Assembly (NCBI GenBank): GCA_963995505.1
Contig: OZ023199.1
Coordinates: 1,984,001 to 2,048,000, forward strand
DNA: 64,000 nt
Direction: 5' to 3'
Origin: Hypericum androsaemum
Taxonomy: Eukaryota > Streptophyta > Magnoliopsida > Malpighiales > Hypericaceae
Shown here: positions 22,339-33,019 of the stretch, piece after piece
Position numbering within the stretch: the stretch's first letter is position 1
Layout: every line of letters starts with the position of its first letter
Made by a program: the position numbers and the translations under genes
Notes under the pieces: model-generated
The model's input: only the letters and a program-made list of their open reading frames with translations
What the model was told of the DNA's origin: nothing
Database searches by the model: none

Positions 22339-23621
22339 TCACTGGAGGATGGGGACACTCTGTAGGACGACGGCCTCGACGGTGAGGCCGGGGCCGAGGC
22401 CGATGAGGCAGCCGAACTCCTTGCCGTCTCCGGTGGTGGGCTTCCCGTTGACCTTGGAGCTCCTCCTGAGCTCGTCCAGGATGAACATCACGCACGCCGA
22501 CCCCATGTTCCCGTACTCGCCGAGGACATGCCTGGTCGCCACTAGGTTCTCGTCCTTGATGTTGAGGTTGCCGGCGACGCCGTCGATGATCCCGCGGCCG
22601 CCCGGGTGGATGGAGTAGAAGAGGGAGTTCCAGTCGGAGACACCGAGAGGGGCGAAGGCCTCCTCCATGACGGCGGAGATGTTGTCACGGAAGAGAGGGA
22701 TGACGTCCTCCTTTAGGAAGTAGCTCATCCCCATCTCGTAGAAGTGCGCCGTTATCGCCCCGTCCGAACCCGGTACGATCGTCTGGCTCGCCGACATGAT
22801 GTTGAATACTGCCCGCTCCCCAGCGGAGTGGTCCGGCTCGGCCCCCACGATCAGCGCGGCTGCGCCGTCAGAGAACATGGCCTGGCCCACGATCACGTCG
22901 AGGTGGGACTCGTTGGGCGCGTGGAAGGTCATGGACGTGTTCTCCGCGCACACCACGAGCACGCGCGCGCCCTCATTGTTCTCGGCGAGGTCCTTGGCGA
23001 CCCGGAGGGCCGTGCCCCCAGCGAAGCATCCCTGGTTGTAGAGCATGACGCGCCTGACGGTGCGGTTGAGGCCGAGGAGGCGGGTGATGGCGTAGTCAGC
23101 TCCGGGCATCATGAACCCGGAGGTGGTCGCAAACACTACGTGGGTGATCTTGGAGATCGGCTGGCCCCACTCCGCGATGGCCTTGAGGGCAGCTTCCTGG
23201 CCTAGCTTGGGGACCTCAGTCTCAAGGATCCTCTGGCGGGCGTCCAGGGAGCCCGCGCCATAGGTGGCGATGCCGGGGTTCTCCTTGAGGATCTCCTCGG
23301 TCAGGTAGAAGTGCCTCTTCCTAATATGAGACTTCACGCCTATAGCAAGCAAAACTCTTTTGTCAAACATACATACGATAATAGCGGATACCAGAGAATC
23401 GTAGATGAACGAATACACTCGGGTTATATAAAAGAAGGCTTACAAATGCGCTTGAATTTCTCCTTGAGATCGGTCATGTGCTGGCTGTTGGTGTTGTTGA
23501 AGTAGAAGTCCGGGTAGTCCTCCTGAAGGATGAAGTGCTCCGGGTTGGTAGTGCCGATGGCGAGGACGCTGGCCCTCCTCTCGTGGCAGTTTTGTATTGA
23601 GGATTCCATTGCAGGAGCCAT
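22339..23621 (-). CDS. BPS: Benzophenone synthase, copy 3
   Basis: Minus-strand exons 23444-23621 and 22339-23339, with a 104-bp intron in the Cys60 codon, giving 392 residues. The start MAPAMESS was chosen by homology; an in-frame ATG 15 bp upstream (23634-23636) would add MSDIE. The triad is Cys164, His304 and Asn337, with Thr132 and the BPS signature [11 protein letters not shown] intact. Residue 195 is Ser (ENTSMTF) where copies 1 and 2 have Ala, between the pocket residues Thr194 and 196/197. The N-terminus reads QNCHERR, an unusual extra Cys. A 265-bp tract covering the intron is identical to copy 4. Confidence 0.92.
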
Positions 23622-23743
23622 CTCTATATCACTCAAATTATTAACTTGGACTCTTTGAAAGACGATTTGAGTGTTTTCTGAGATGGGAATGAGCTAATGA
23701 GGAAGAGTGATATGATATGATATTAGGGCAGACCAGGCAGGCC

Positions 23744-23830
23744 TTATATATAGTATGTGGCATAGAAGTAGGTGGGGCTAGTATTTGGTTTGTGCTCAAT
23801 TTTCTTTACTTTTTAGTCGTTTTGGGCGTT
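23744..23830 (-). promoter_or_regulatory. BPS-3 proximal promoter
   Basis: On the minus strand: TATATATAAG (23744-23753), CCCCACCTACTTC (23764-23776), GCACAAACCA (about 23787-23796) and AACGCCCAAAACGAC (about 23816-23830). These are the same motifs in the same order as the other BPS genes. Confidence 0.7.
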
Positions 23831-23904
23831 CAATTAAGTTTGGATATTTTAGTCACTTATTCAAAGGTAAAAATAGGTGGCCCGATTGGAATTATTAGAA
23901 AAGT

Positions 23905-24005
23905 GCACTCACTTAAAATACGAAAGAGCTTGGAATATGTACGTGGTGGTAGTAGTAGTCCGAGAAGTACTGCGGTTGACGATCGTCTGCGCTCATGTCA
24001 ACATT
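23905..24005 (-). promoter_or_regulatory. Distal block upstream of BPS-3 shared with BPS-2
   Basis: Read on the minus strand, the region carries CGATCGTC, CGCAGTACTTC and AAGCTCTTTCGTAT in the order seen in the duplicated block upstream of BPS-2 (14536-14940), here as a single copy. Confidence 0.6.
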
Positions 24006-24889
24006 AGGTGAATAATGTACCAGATTTGGATTCAATTATTAGAAAAACACCACTCGAAAATCACTTATAAATGAGACTAGAGAGTACTGATTGGCTTCGG
24101 ATTCAATGGAGACTACATACAAGATATACATACGGAAGGGACTAAATTTGAACCGTTTGATTTAATTAATTTTATTTTTTACTGATCGAAAGTCCAAAAT
24201 GATTGAGGGCATTATGAATTTTTAACCCACAAAATTTTTAACCCTCAAATTCCAAACCAGGTTTAATACCTACTCACCATTGGCATGTAGCCCACTAAAT
24301 TCAACATATGTATCCCTCTTCCTCTTCCTCTTCCTCTTCCATAATTATTTTCAAAAAAAAAATCTATTTGAATCTCATTCTCTCCTCCAAGAAGAAGCCA
24401 CCGACGGCACCTTGAAAAAGCCGACCGACGACATCAAAGAAACTCAGCCGACCCAATAGGTTTCGGACACCAAAGCTGACCTGTCAACCGCTAGGCCTAT
24501 CCCTTTTTGACTCCAAATTCGAAACTCCGGTAAGTTTATCAGTTTTCTCTTTCCTTTTTCTTTATTGCTACCGAGCCCTTGATTATTGTTGTTAAAGGCG
24601 GTTACTTTTTTGGTGCGAATGATTGAACACAGCTCTGGATTTGAATTCATTGGTTGTTAACTTGTATTTCAGGAGGATGCAGAGTATAATCTTGACGAAG
24701 AGGACGGGCATGAGGATGAGGAGGAGGGCCAGGAAAAAAATGGAGAAAAATTATGTTGGGGAGAAAAATCATGTTGGGGAGAAAAAGTATACTAGGAAGA
24801 GAAGGGGAGAGAATGAGGTGAGTAAGAAATTGGCAAACATCTTTTATTTGTATGCATCTTATTGATGAAGCATACCAGCATCATCTGAT

Positions 24890-25330
24890 ATTAGTTTTAA
24901 TTTGAACTAATATTGGTTTACCGATAGAACTGATATTGGTTTTCGTTGGAACTGATATTGGTTTTCGTTTGAAGTGATATTAGTTTTGATGTGAACTGAT
25001 ATTGGTTTGCCTGTGTTGTAATATTAGTTTGCATCTGATTTGATATTGATTTGCATGTACTGTGCTATTGGTTTACATATGAAGTGATATTGGTTTGCCT
25101 GTGTAGTGATATTAGTTAATTATAATTTGGAGAGTTATTTATTTGCATCTGTATTGATATTGGTTTGCCATTGAATTGATATTGGTTTACATTTGGACAG
25201 TTATTGGTTTGCATGTGGCCAGTTATTGGTTTCCATCTGTATTGATATTGGTTTACAATTGGGCAGTTATTGGTTTGCATTTGGACAGTTATTGGTTTGC
25301 ATCTGTATTGATATTAGTTTGTATTTTTAA
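24890..25330. repeat. Imperfect tandem array, unit about 20-24 bp (forward)
   Basis: Many diverged copies of a unit like TGATATTGGTTTGCATCTG. Sub-variants use GGCCAGTTATTGG or GGACAGTTATTGG. The same unit continues sparsely at about 25565-25810 and appears inverted at about 26520-26900. Confidence 0.85.
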
Positions 25331-25564
25331 TCTAATAAAAGTATTTATCTTGATCTGATTGCACAGCCAGATAATTTTTTACTGCCATACGTATTGACCC
25401 GAGCGTTGGAGTGGCATGAAGGAAGAAGGAAAAAGGTTTATACAAGATCAAAGAAGTCGCATAGGGGATATCGGTTATGTCTTGTATTTTTACTTATATT
25501 GTAGGCACATTTTCTAATAGAAATTGGCTTGTATCAGACGTGTTTATGTTCTATTTATGTTGAC

Positions 25565-25810
25565 ATTATTTTGTAAATGATGTGATATTGGTATTAAGAT
25601 GACATTGTTTATGGTTTCAAATTATTTGTAGATAGACTTTGGTTCGTATGGTTAGTGATATTGGTTTGCCTCTCAGTTGATACTGGTTTGCATGTGAATT
25701 GATATTGGTTTGCATGTGTAGTGATATTGGTTTGGCAATAAATATATATTGGTTTGCATGTATAAAGATATTAGTTTGCATGTGTAGTGATGGTTTGCAA
25801 ACTAATATAA
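25565..25810. repeat. Second block of the TGATATTGGTTTGCAT array (forward)
   Basis: Continuation of the 24890-25330 array after a unique 230-bp spacer, in the same orientation, with units such as GTGATATTGGTTTGCCT. Confidence 0.75.
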
Positions 25811-26034
25811 TTACAATGAAATACCATTCCCGTCAATGAGTCTGCATATACCATTATTGTTCAATTATGATATAAGTTAAAATTTACACCCAACGAAAAA
25901 AAAGGTTCAAATATTTTCGAACAGATAAACCAATATCTTTCAAAAAGATAAAATATAATTAATAACATGGTGGCACGTTCATCATTCGAACAGATAAACC
26001 AATACCATTCTCGTCAATGAGTCTGCATATACCA

Positions 26035-27380
26035 TTATTGCATTGAATTCACTTTCCTATTGGATCTCAACATGTAAGCGAACTCTCCACTAAGAAGATC
26101 ATGGTTATGTTGTACCTTCCATTCATTTATGCAATAAATTGACTTGTCAGCTGAAAGGTGGAATGTGATCATTGCTCCGCAACCTGTTCTTTCCTCTCTT
26201 CGTTCATATTTCTGAGCAGTTTTCTCTTTAGGAACCTTACACATCCTACGAACACCCTTCTTGTTGCAAAGATATTTGATATAGTATATCTATGCAGTCT
26301 TTACACCATTGATTTTCTTTAGTTTTTTATAATCCTTCCGCACACTAAATCTATTTCTATGTGCATAAGAGAGGTAGAAGTTTAATGTCTCATCCACTGT
26401 ATGAAATTATAATCTTGTCCATCATTCTTGTTTTTCCATTTCCTCACGTATTCTCCCCGAACAAGAATTTTTATTTTGGTTTTCACCGAATGTTGTCATT
26501 TTTGGTGTTACTGCAAAATTGATACCAATAAAAAATGTGTGCCACATACTGGAGAACACATGAAAACCTATATCAGAACACATAAAAATTAGTATCAATT
26601 TACATTCAAACCAGTATCAGAACACATGAAATCAGTATCACATCAGATGAAAACTAATATCATAACACATGAAAACTAATATTAGAAAACATGAAAACCA
26701 GTATCAATTTACATTCAAACTAATATCAGTATCACATCAAATGAAAATAAATATCTCTTCACATAAAAACTAATATCAGAACACATGGAAATCAGTTTTA
26801 ATTTACATTCAAACCAATACCGTACAACATGCAAATCAATATTACATCAGATGCAAACCAACACTTGATATGAAAACCAATATAAGAACACATGCCAACA
26901 AGAATTACTTCACAATATGAATTATGGGGCATTAACGTACATATTAAAATCAAAGTACATTAAGATAAAAAAATTTAAAAAGTCTACTGACCTTCTATTC
27001 CATCAATGTTCTGATCGTCACACGTAAACACCCATCTTCGATATCTGAGTTTACAATTATTCCACTAGGTTGCCTTTCATTATTTTGATTTTCACCAGAT
27101 GTGGTCATTGTTGGTGTTACTACAAATTCGATACCAATAAAAAATGTAATCAAATAAATATGAACATCGAATAAAGTCAAACTTGAATGACCAAAAAAAT
27201 GTAAGCATGAATTGTATTTACCTCCAATTAATCGTATGTAATTTGTTTTCCCATCAGAGCATTCATCTTCATGTTCTTCACTTAAATTTATTTTATCTAT
27301 AAACGAAAGGTTTTGGTTTCAAAGAGAATGGGAGACGAAAAGGTTTTTACCTTGGTCTGAATAGTTTATGCATTGATTTC
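26035..27380 (-). pseudogene. FAR1/FHY3-type (Mutator transposase-derived) gene, broken
   Basis: Minus-strand translation of 26400 down to 26035 gives the FAR1 DNA-binding domain: VDETLNFYLSYAHRNRFSVR, then KKINGVKT, YIKYLCNKKGVRRMCK, RRTGCGA-like ERTGCGAMITFHLSADK and WKVQHNHDLLS. A TAG stop at about 26295 interrupts it, just after VKTA. Upstream minus-strand open blocks at 26995-27180 (TTSGENQNNERQPSG) and about 27235-27300 (EEHEDECSDGKTNYIRLIGG), each followed by a GT, look like earlier exons. A related TTFGENQNK string precedes the domain. No transposase catalytic core is left. Inverted repeat arrays lie on both sides. Confidence 0.75.
26520..26900. repeat. Inverted counterpart of the TGATATTGGTTTGCAT array
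   Basis: Units such as CAAACCAGTATCAGAACACATG are the reverse complement of the 24890-25330 unit. The array lies in what looks like an intron of the FAR1-type relic. Confidence 0.8.
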
Positions 27381-27931
27381 TGCCTTGGAAATCTGATGGG
27401 AGACAAAAAGTTGCTCCAAATTTTTTTGTTCTTTTTTTATCTTTTCATAAATCTATTAACCCTAATTTGTAGATTTGTTAGGTTAATAATATTTTTCTAC
27501 TATTGTCCCTAATTATGTTATTATTTTTTTGATCCATTTCAGTAGGGGGACAAGTGTCCCCACTGAATCCAACCACTGGTTACCTAATGATAATGGACAA
27601 GGTTTAGTAGTATCTATAGAATTTAGATATTTATTTCTTTAGGATAGGATCAAGATATTTGACCAGAAGAGGTACCTTAAAAAGATACTACTTTTTTATA
27701 CAAGTTATTCATAAAAAAATATTAAGACGAAAAAACACTAAAAATAAATAACAGGATAATATTTTTTTTGGTAAATAGATTAATTTTATATATATTTCTC
27801 AAAATTTACATCAAATAGTACAATAATAATATCATACTACTTGGAAAATGCATTGCTAATCCCCTACTCATGGAGGTGTAGACGGATAGCATGAGTAAGA
27901 AGCACATGGTTGCCTCGCTCACCTTAGAAAA
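27381..27931. other. Intergenic DNA
   Basis: AT-rich. At about 27545-27575 GGGGACAAGTGTCCCC is a perfect palindrome next to CTGAATCC. The sequence GGATTCAATGGAGAC at about 24099-24113 resembles its reverse complement, so these may be the worn tips of one large element spanning the FAR1-type relic. Confidence 0.35.
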
Positions 27932-28110
27932 TGTAACGCCCAATGATCTGACCGACTGGCTCCACAAACTAACACAGATTTTTTCCAGCGTGCTTTGTCC
28001 TCACTCGTACGCATCCCGAAAAAATTTTCAGGAGGTCACCCATCCTGATCCTACTCCCGGCCAAACGCGTTTAACCTTGGAGTTCTCTTAGGATGTTTGC
28101 CAAAAAAAAA
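27932..28110 (-). mobile_element. Cassandra-type TRIM LTR fragment with 5S rRNA-like segment
   Basis: The sequence opens TGTAACGCCC, a typical plant LTR start. Its distal part, 28010-28095, read on the minus strand resembles the 3' half of plant 5S rRNA: AGAACTCCAAGGTTAA (standard 5S has AGAACTCCGAAGTTAA), then the box-C-like GGATGGGTGACCTCCTG. Cassandra elements are known to carry 5S-like sequence in their LTRs. Several substitutions (for example ACGCGTTTGGCC for GCGTGCTTGGGC) show that it is not a functional 5S gene. I did not find a second LTR. Confidence 0.7.
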
Positions 28111-28139
28111 TGTGCACCTTGTTCATATGGATAGTGCCA

Positions 28140-29430
28140 ATCAAATCACTTTCAGAATTGGGGTATCACAGAAAATGACACGAAGTCTTGTCAACCAAAT
28201 TCCATAAAGAATTGTACTAGATAATGCAAACCCCACCTTCTTGATTATGCCACCATTGACCAAACCTTCCATAGCTCCATGAAGACCAACAGAATCTCCC
28301 TCACTATACTGCCAGAGACACATCCGTAAGCATATGATCATTGAGGGTCCAAAATCTCCAGAATTGTTGGCTTTATAGTAACCTGCTTAACAAAGTTTAG
28401 AACCATCACCGGCTCTCCATCCCATTCCGTACCAATACGTTGTGCCGCCTCCCAAGTAATTGTTGTCCTCTCAGCCAATCTTTGTTCAAGGTCAACTTTA
28501 GGAGGAGAGGGGGTAAGAGATTTGATCGTCTGGTTTGCATGGGCAAAGAGACCTAGCAAGAGGATGGTTTCAATTTGAATAGAAGGCTTCTTGTTGATTG
28601 AGAAAGATAATGTCTTAGCTGTTATCTTTCTATTACACTTTGAAGTACGTGGCACCACTTTTGTAGTAACTGAACACACTTCAGCCACGTTATCAGTAGA
28701 AGGGCAAATGGGACTTGATGGCAAAACCATCTTGTTATCTTTGATTAGTTGCTCCGCTTCAGAAGAACAAAGAGTAGCCAAAACCACTTCCAAACCCATC
28801 CCTTGCATTTCCTCTTCCGAAATCACCCGAATGTCCATCTAACTCACTCAAACAGTTATATGTGGCATCATCGGACCTCGAGTTCGTGTACTGACTTGGC
28901 GAGCAGAATTCAAGTTTTGCTGCCTTATTAATTGAACACTGAAGTTGGCCCGTCTCCACGTCCACACTCTGTGCATCCTAACTAAAATTAGAATGGCCCG
29001 ACTCCGGGGTCAAACAAGGAGGCTGCGCCACCCCATCCGAACATGTCGATCCAGCGACGTCTAATGGAAATTTCTACCCCTCAAATTCTAGCAAAACATG
29101 CTCTTGTATCTCATTCTCATCATTGAAAACAAATGGATCCAACGAAAGGAGATTAATATCAGAAGTTGGCGAAATAGACCCAATAGATACTGATGTGTAC
29201 CATCCGCAAGAACCTCATCGTGTAAGACATCCAAATCAGTAGAATGACTATTCACATGACACACTCCACCAACTGCCAAAGAAGATCGAATGGAAGACAA
29301 AGGTACCTCCAAATGGACATTTGAGTCGTGAACATCACTTTGCTTATTTGCAACCAGAACCAAAACAAGAGAAGCCAAGGCATTGCTCTCCTCATATGAC
29401 GGGATAATATAAGAAGAATGTCGCATGACT
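28140..29430 (-). other. Degenerate retroelement-like coding sequence, unidentified
   Basis: Minus-strand open blocks at 28338-28838 (166 residues, Ser/Lys/Thr-rich, with TKCNRKITAKTLSF-like basic motif), 28141-28341 and 29088-29426 follow each other with frame changes and stops. No start, splice pattern or domain is convincing. Position next to an LTR fragment and the broken frames suggest remains of a retrotransposon. This is inference only. Confidence 0.35.
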
Positions 29431-30899
29431 TAATTACTACTATACAATAATTTGTTTGATTTGATGGTCTATGGCTGATTTTCGGTAGATATTTACAACA
29501 TCTTTTTGTTTGTATATATATATATATACAATAAAATGAATTACAAGTGTAGCAGTGAGTCCAGTGACATATAATGAATTGACCAAAAGAGTTATTTTTT
29601 CCGGAAAGTACCGGAAGAGACATATGGTAGTAAACTGGTTGCTACGTATTTTTTAGAATAATTTTATGGGGTTCTTGCATATTAGGATGTAATTTTTAAA
29701 CTATTAATTTTTAATAAAATTTAAAGGAGTGTAAGTGTCCACAATAAAACTATGATAAATTAAAATTTCAACTATTTGGTATACAAACTTGTACTAGAAA
29801 AAATTTCATATTTCAGAGTCTAGGCTATCAATGTGTGCAAGCTAGTTGTCACCAAGAAATTGTGTGCAAACAAGCAACTAAGGTTCGTAGTCTTGACTAA
29901 GGGTTTGTTTGGATAAATGTAAAGAAATGAAGGATAATTTTGGTTATTTTGTGTCCTGCCAAAACTGAGGGATATTTTTTAAGTCAAGAAATGAATATAG
30001 AAAATTATTTTGCTATTTATTCAAAAAAATATTATGTAAAAAGAATCACAACATAAGTAGTATTACTTAATGTTTATGTATATTAATAAATAGGGCAATG
30101 TAAGAGTTAATTACCCTTCCTTATTTAAAATTCCGAAATTCTACCAAAAAAATTTTAAATTCCGAAAAATAACTTTTAATATGGTGTAGTCTTATTTGTT
30201 TTTGTGTAAATGACGAATTTTATCAGCAAAGAAAATAAAAGTAGTTTGCTAAAAAAGAAAAGAAAAGTAGTGACTATAAATGGACAAGTTAATGTTAATT
30301 ACATGTAGGTTTTTGCTTTATATTTGTTTCTTTTCCTGAAGGTACAAGAATTTGATTCCAAATTTGGATTTGTTTCGGTGTCTTGAGTCAGATTTCGGTG
30401 ACTATTATATTTTTATTTTTTTGTAAAGCTTAATTTTGCTTTATTTTTAATTACATTACATTTACTATTTATTTTTTTGGTCTATAATCATTTGTAAAAA
30501 AGGTAACGAGAAACTCTTACATCAACTAATGAGATAGTTATTTTAGTTTTTTTTAAGTTATGATACTTAGAGTTGAGTATTCTAACTCTCGTGATAGTAT
30601 TTTGAGAACTATTCTAACTTAACTAAAATATTTCGAGTTTAAATTATTGAAAATATTGTATAATAAAAGAAAATCAAAAAATATAACGAACAAGCCAATA
30701 AAAATCTAAGTCAGCTGAACTTTTTGTACTCATATTGTACAATTTATCGATAAAAAGTTAAAAACGCGATGAAACGAATAAAAACAAAACATTTTATTTG
30801 AACCAAATTGTCCAACCGAAGGGTCTACTAGGATTCAACTCAGACCCCAAATAGAAAAGAATGAATTTTATATTTATTAGCATACGGTAGGCATCAATA
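29431..30899. other. AT-rich intergenic DNA downstream of BPS-4
   Basis: Contains a short TA repeat (about 29516-29528) and homopolymer runs. No gene supported. Confidence 0.5.
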
Positions 30900-32182
30900 T
30901 CAGTGTAGGATGGGGACACTCTGTAGGACGACGGCCTCGACAGTGAGGCCAGGGCCGAGTCCGATGAGGCAGCCGAACTCCTTGCCGTCGCCGGTGGTGG
31001 GCTTCCCGTTGACCTTGGAGCTCCTCCTGAGCTCGTCCAGGATGAACATCACGCAGGCCGACCCCATGTTCCCGTACTCGCCCAGGACGTGCCTGGTCGC
31101 GACTAGGTTCTCGTCCTTGATGCCGAGGTTGCCGGCGACGCCGTCGATGATCCCGCGGCCGCCAGGGTGGATGGAGTAGAAGAGGGAGTTCCAGTCGGAG
31201 ACTCCAAGCGGGGAGAAGGCCTCCTCCATAACGGCGGAGATGTTGTCACGGAAGAGAGGGATAACGTCCTCCTTTAGGAAGTAGCTCATCCCCATCTCGT
31301 AGAAGTGCGCCGTTATTGCCCCGTCCGAACCCGGCACGATGGTCTGGCTCGCAGACATGATGTTGAACACTGCCCGTTCGCCAGCTGAGTGGTCCGGCTC
31401 GGCCCCGACAATCAGAGCGGCTGCGCCGTCCGAGAACATGGCTTGGCCCACGATCACGTCGAGGTGGTTCTCATTGGGTGCATGGAAGGTCATGGTGGTG
31501 TTCTCCGCGCACACGACGAGCACACGCGCGCCCTCGTTGTTCTCTGCAAGGTCCTTGGCGACGCGGAGGGCCGTGCCCCCAGCGAAGCAGCCCTGGTTGT
31601 AGAGCATGACGCGCCTGACGGTGCGGTTGAGACCGAGGAGGCGGGTGATGGCGTAGTCAGCTCCGGGCATCATGAACCCGGAGGTGGTTGCAAACACCAC
31701 GTGGGTGATCTTGGAAATCGGCTGGCCCCACTCCGCGATGGCCTTGAGGGCAGCTTCCTGGCCTAGCTTGGGGACCTCAGTCTCAAGGATCCTCTGGCGG
31801 GCGTCTAGGGAGCCCGCGCCATAGGTGGCGATGCCGGGGTTCTCCTTGAGGATCTCCTCGGTCAGGTAGAAGTGCCTCTTCCTAATATGAGACTTCACGC
31901 CTATAGCAAGCAAAACTCTTTTGTCAAACATACATACGATAATAGCGGATACCAGAGAATCGTAGATGAACGAATACACTCGGGTTATATAAAAGAAGGC
32001 TTACAAATGCGCTTGAATTTCTCCTTGAGATCGGTCATGTGCTGGCTGTTGGTGTTGTTGAAGTAGAAGTCGGGGTAGTCCTCCTGAAGGATGAAGTGCT
32101 CCGGGTTGGTGGTACCAATGGCGAGGACGCTGGCCTTCCTCTCGTGGCCGTTCTGGGTTGAGTATTCCATTGCAGGGGCCAT
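30900..32182 (-). CDS. BPS: Benzophenone synthase, copy 4
   Basis: Minus-strand exons 32005-32182 and 30900-31900 with a 104-bp intron, 392 residues. The triad (Cys164, His304, Asn337), Thr132 and the BPS signatures are intact. Differences from the other copies lie in and near the pocket: residue 195 is Thr (ENTTMTF), residue 204 is Asn instead of Ser (APNENH), AFSP replaces AFAP at 287-290, and the last residue is His rather than Gln. It and copy 3 are each other's closest relatives in the intron region. No sign of inactivation; expression is not knowable from sequence. Confidence 0.92.
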
Positions 32183-32302
32183 CTCTTAATCACCCAATTA
32201 ATTAATTTGGACTCTCTCTAAGACGATTTATGTGTTTTCTAAGATGAGACTGAGTTATATAGATAGAAGAGTGATTGATATATGAGGGAACCAGGACGGC
32301 CA

Positions 32303-32373
32303 CTATATATAGTTTATGAAATGTGATATGGAAAAGTAGGTGGGTGGGTGGGTCTGTTTGGTTTTTGGGCGTT
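32303..32373 (-). promoter_or_regulatory. BPS-4 proximal promoter
   Basis: Minus strand: CTATATATAG at 32303-32312, CCCACCTACTTTTC (about 32334-32347) and AACGCCCAAAAACCAAAC (about 32356-32373). The spacing between the AC-type element and the TATA is about 10 bp longer than in the other copies. Confidence 0.65.
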
Positions 32374-32439
32374 CAAATATGACTGGGTATTTAATTTTAG
32401 TTGGTAAACTTAGGCGGCTCAAGGAATTATTAAAAAAAA

Positions 32440-32984
32440 TTTAATGAAGGCCCCTATTGAGAGATACGAAACAACTTGGAGAGTCCCCCAAAATTTGACG
32501 ATGGTTCATCCACCGGTGTAATATTTTAGGATTTTATTAAGCGTGTTAGATTTTATAGAGAGATGATAGTCAAAATATTGAGAATAGTTCTTTCCAGATA
32601 ATACATTTGAAAAGATAAAAAAAATTTTAATAAGAGCTTAATATTATTAAGTTACTAATAATTTAAACTTGAAATATTTTAATTAATATGTAAATTCTCT
32701 CGGTTTTTAAATGTTGGTTGGTATTCACTATTGAGTGGGTACAGTCCGCGAAGACTGCGGCCTCCTTTTTTTTTTAGAGGTACAAGACAACATAGATTTC
32801 AAGCAAAGATGACTTATTTTAATTTTTTAATTAGGTCAACTTGATTGGAGTTTGCAAATGGCCGGCGGAATCCAAGTGTTTCACCGGATGTTTCAGTATT
32901 TTTTCTTCCTGTAAGTATATTTTTTCAATTTGTTCAATCTCATTATAATTATTAATGATCACACTTGCTAGTTAAAATACTTCA
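32440..32984. other. Upstream DNA of BPS-4 with probable insertion
   Basis: Read on the minus strand, the block equivalent to CGTATCTC(AC) lies at about 32465 and the block equivalent to CCGCAGT(A)CTTC lies at about 32740-32765. In BPS-2 and BPS-3 these two are adjacent, so about 250-280 bp of AT-rich sequence separates them here. No gene. Confidence 0.45.
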
Positions 32985-33019
32985 TTAAACAGTCTATCGT
33001 GAAACGATAGACTGTTTAA
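32985..33019. repeat. Perfect 16-bp stem, 3-nt loop hairpin
   Basis: TTAAACAGTCTATCGT (32985-33000) is followed after GAA by its exact reverse complement (33004-33019). It lies about 0.8 kb upstream of BPS-4 in AT-rich DNA. Confidence 0.85.

Noticed and set aside
24890..25330. CRISPR-like repeat array or coding repeat (Leu/Val/Trp/Tyr frame at 25176-25358)
   Set aside because: Units are diverged and contiguous with no uniform spacers, the organism is a plant, and the open frame is simply repeat translation.
9323..32182. Multi-enzyme xanthone biosynthetic gene cluster
   Set aside because: Only BPS copies are present. No xanthone-synthase P450, prenyltransferase, methyltransferase or CoA ligase frame was found between or around them.
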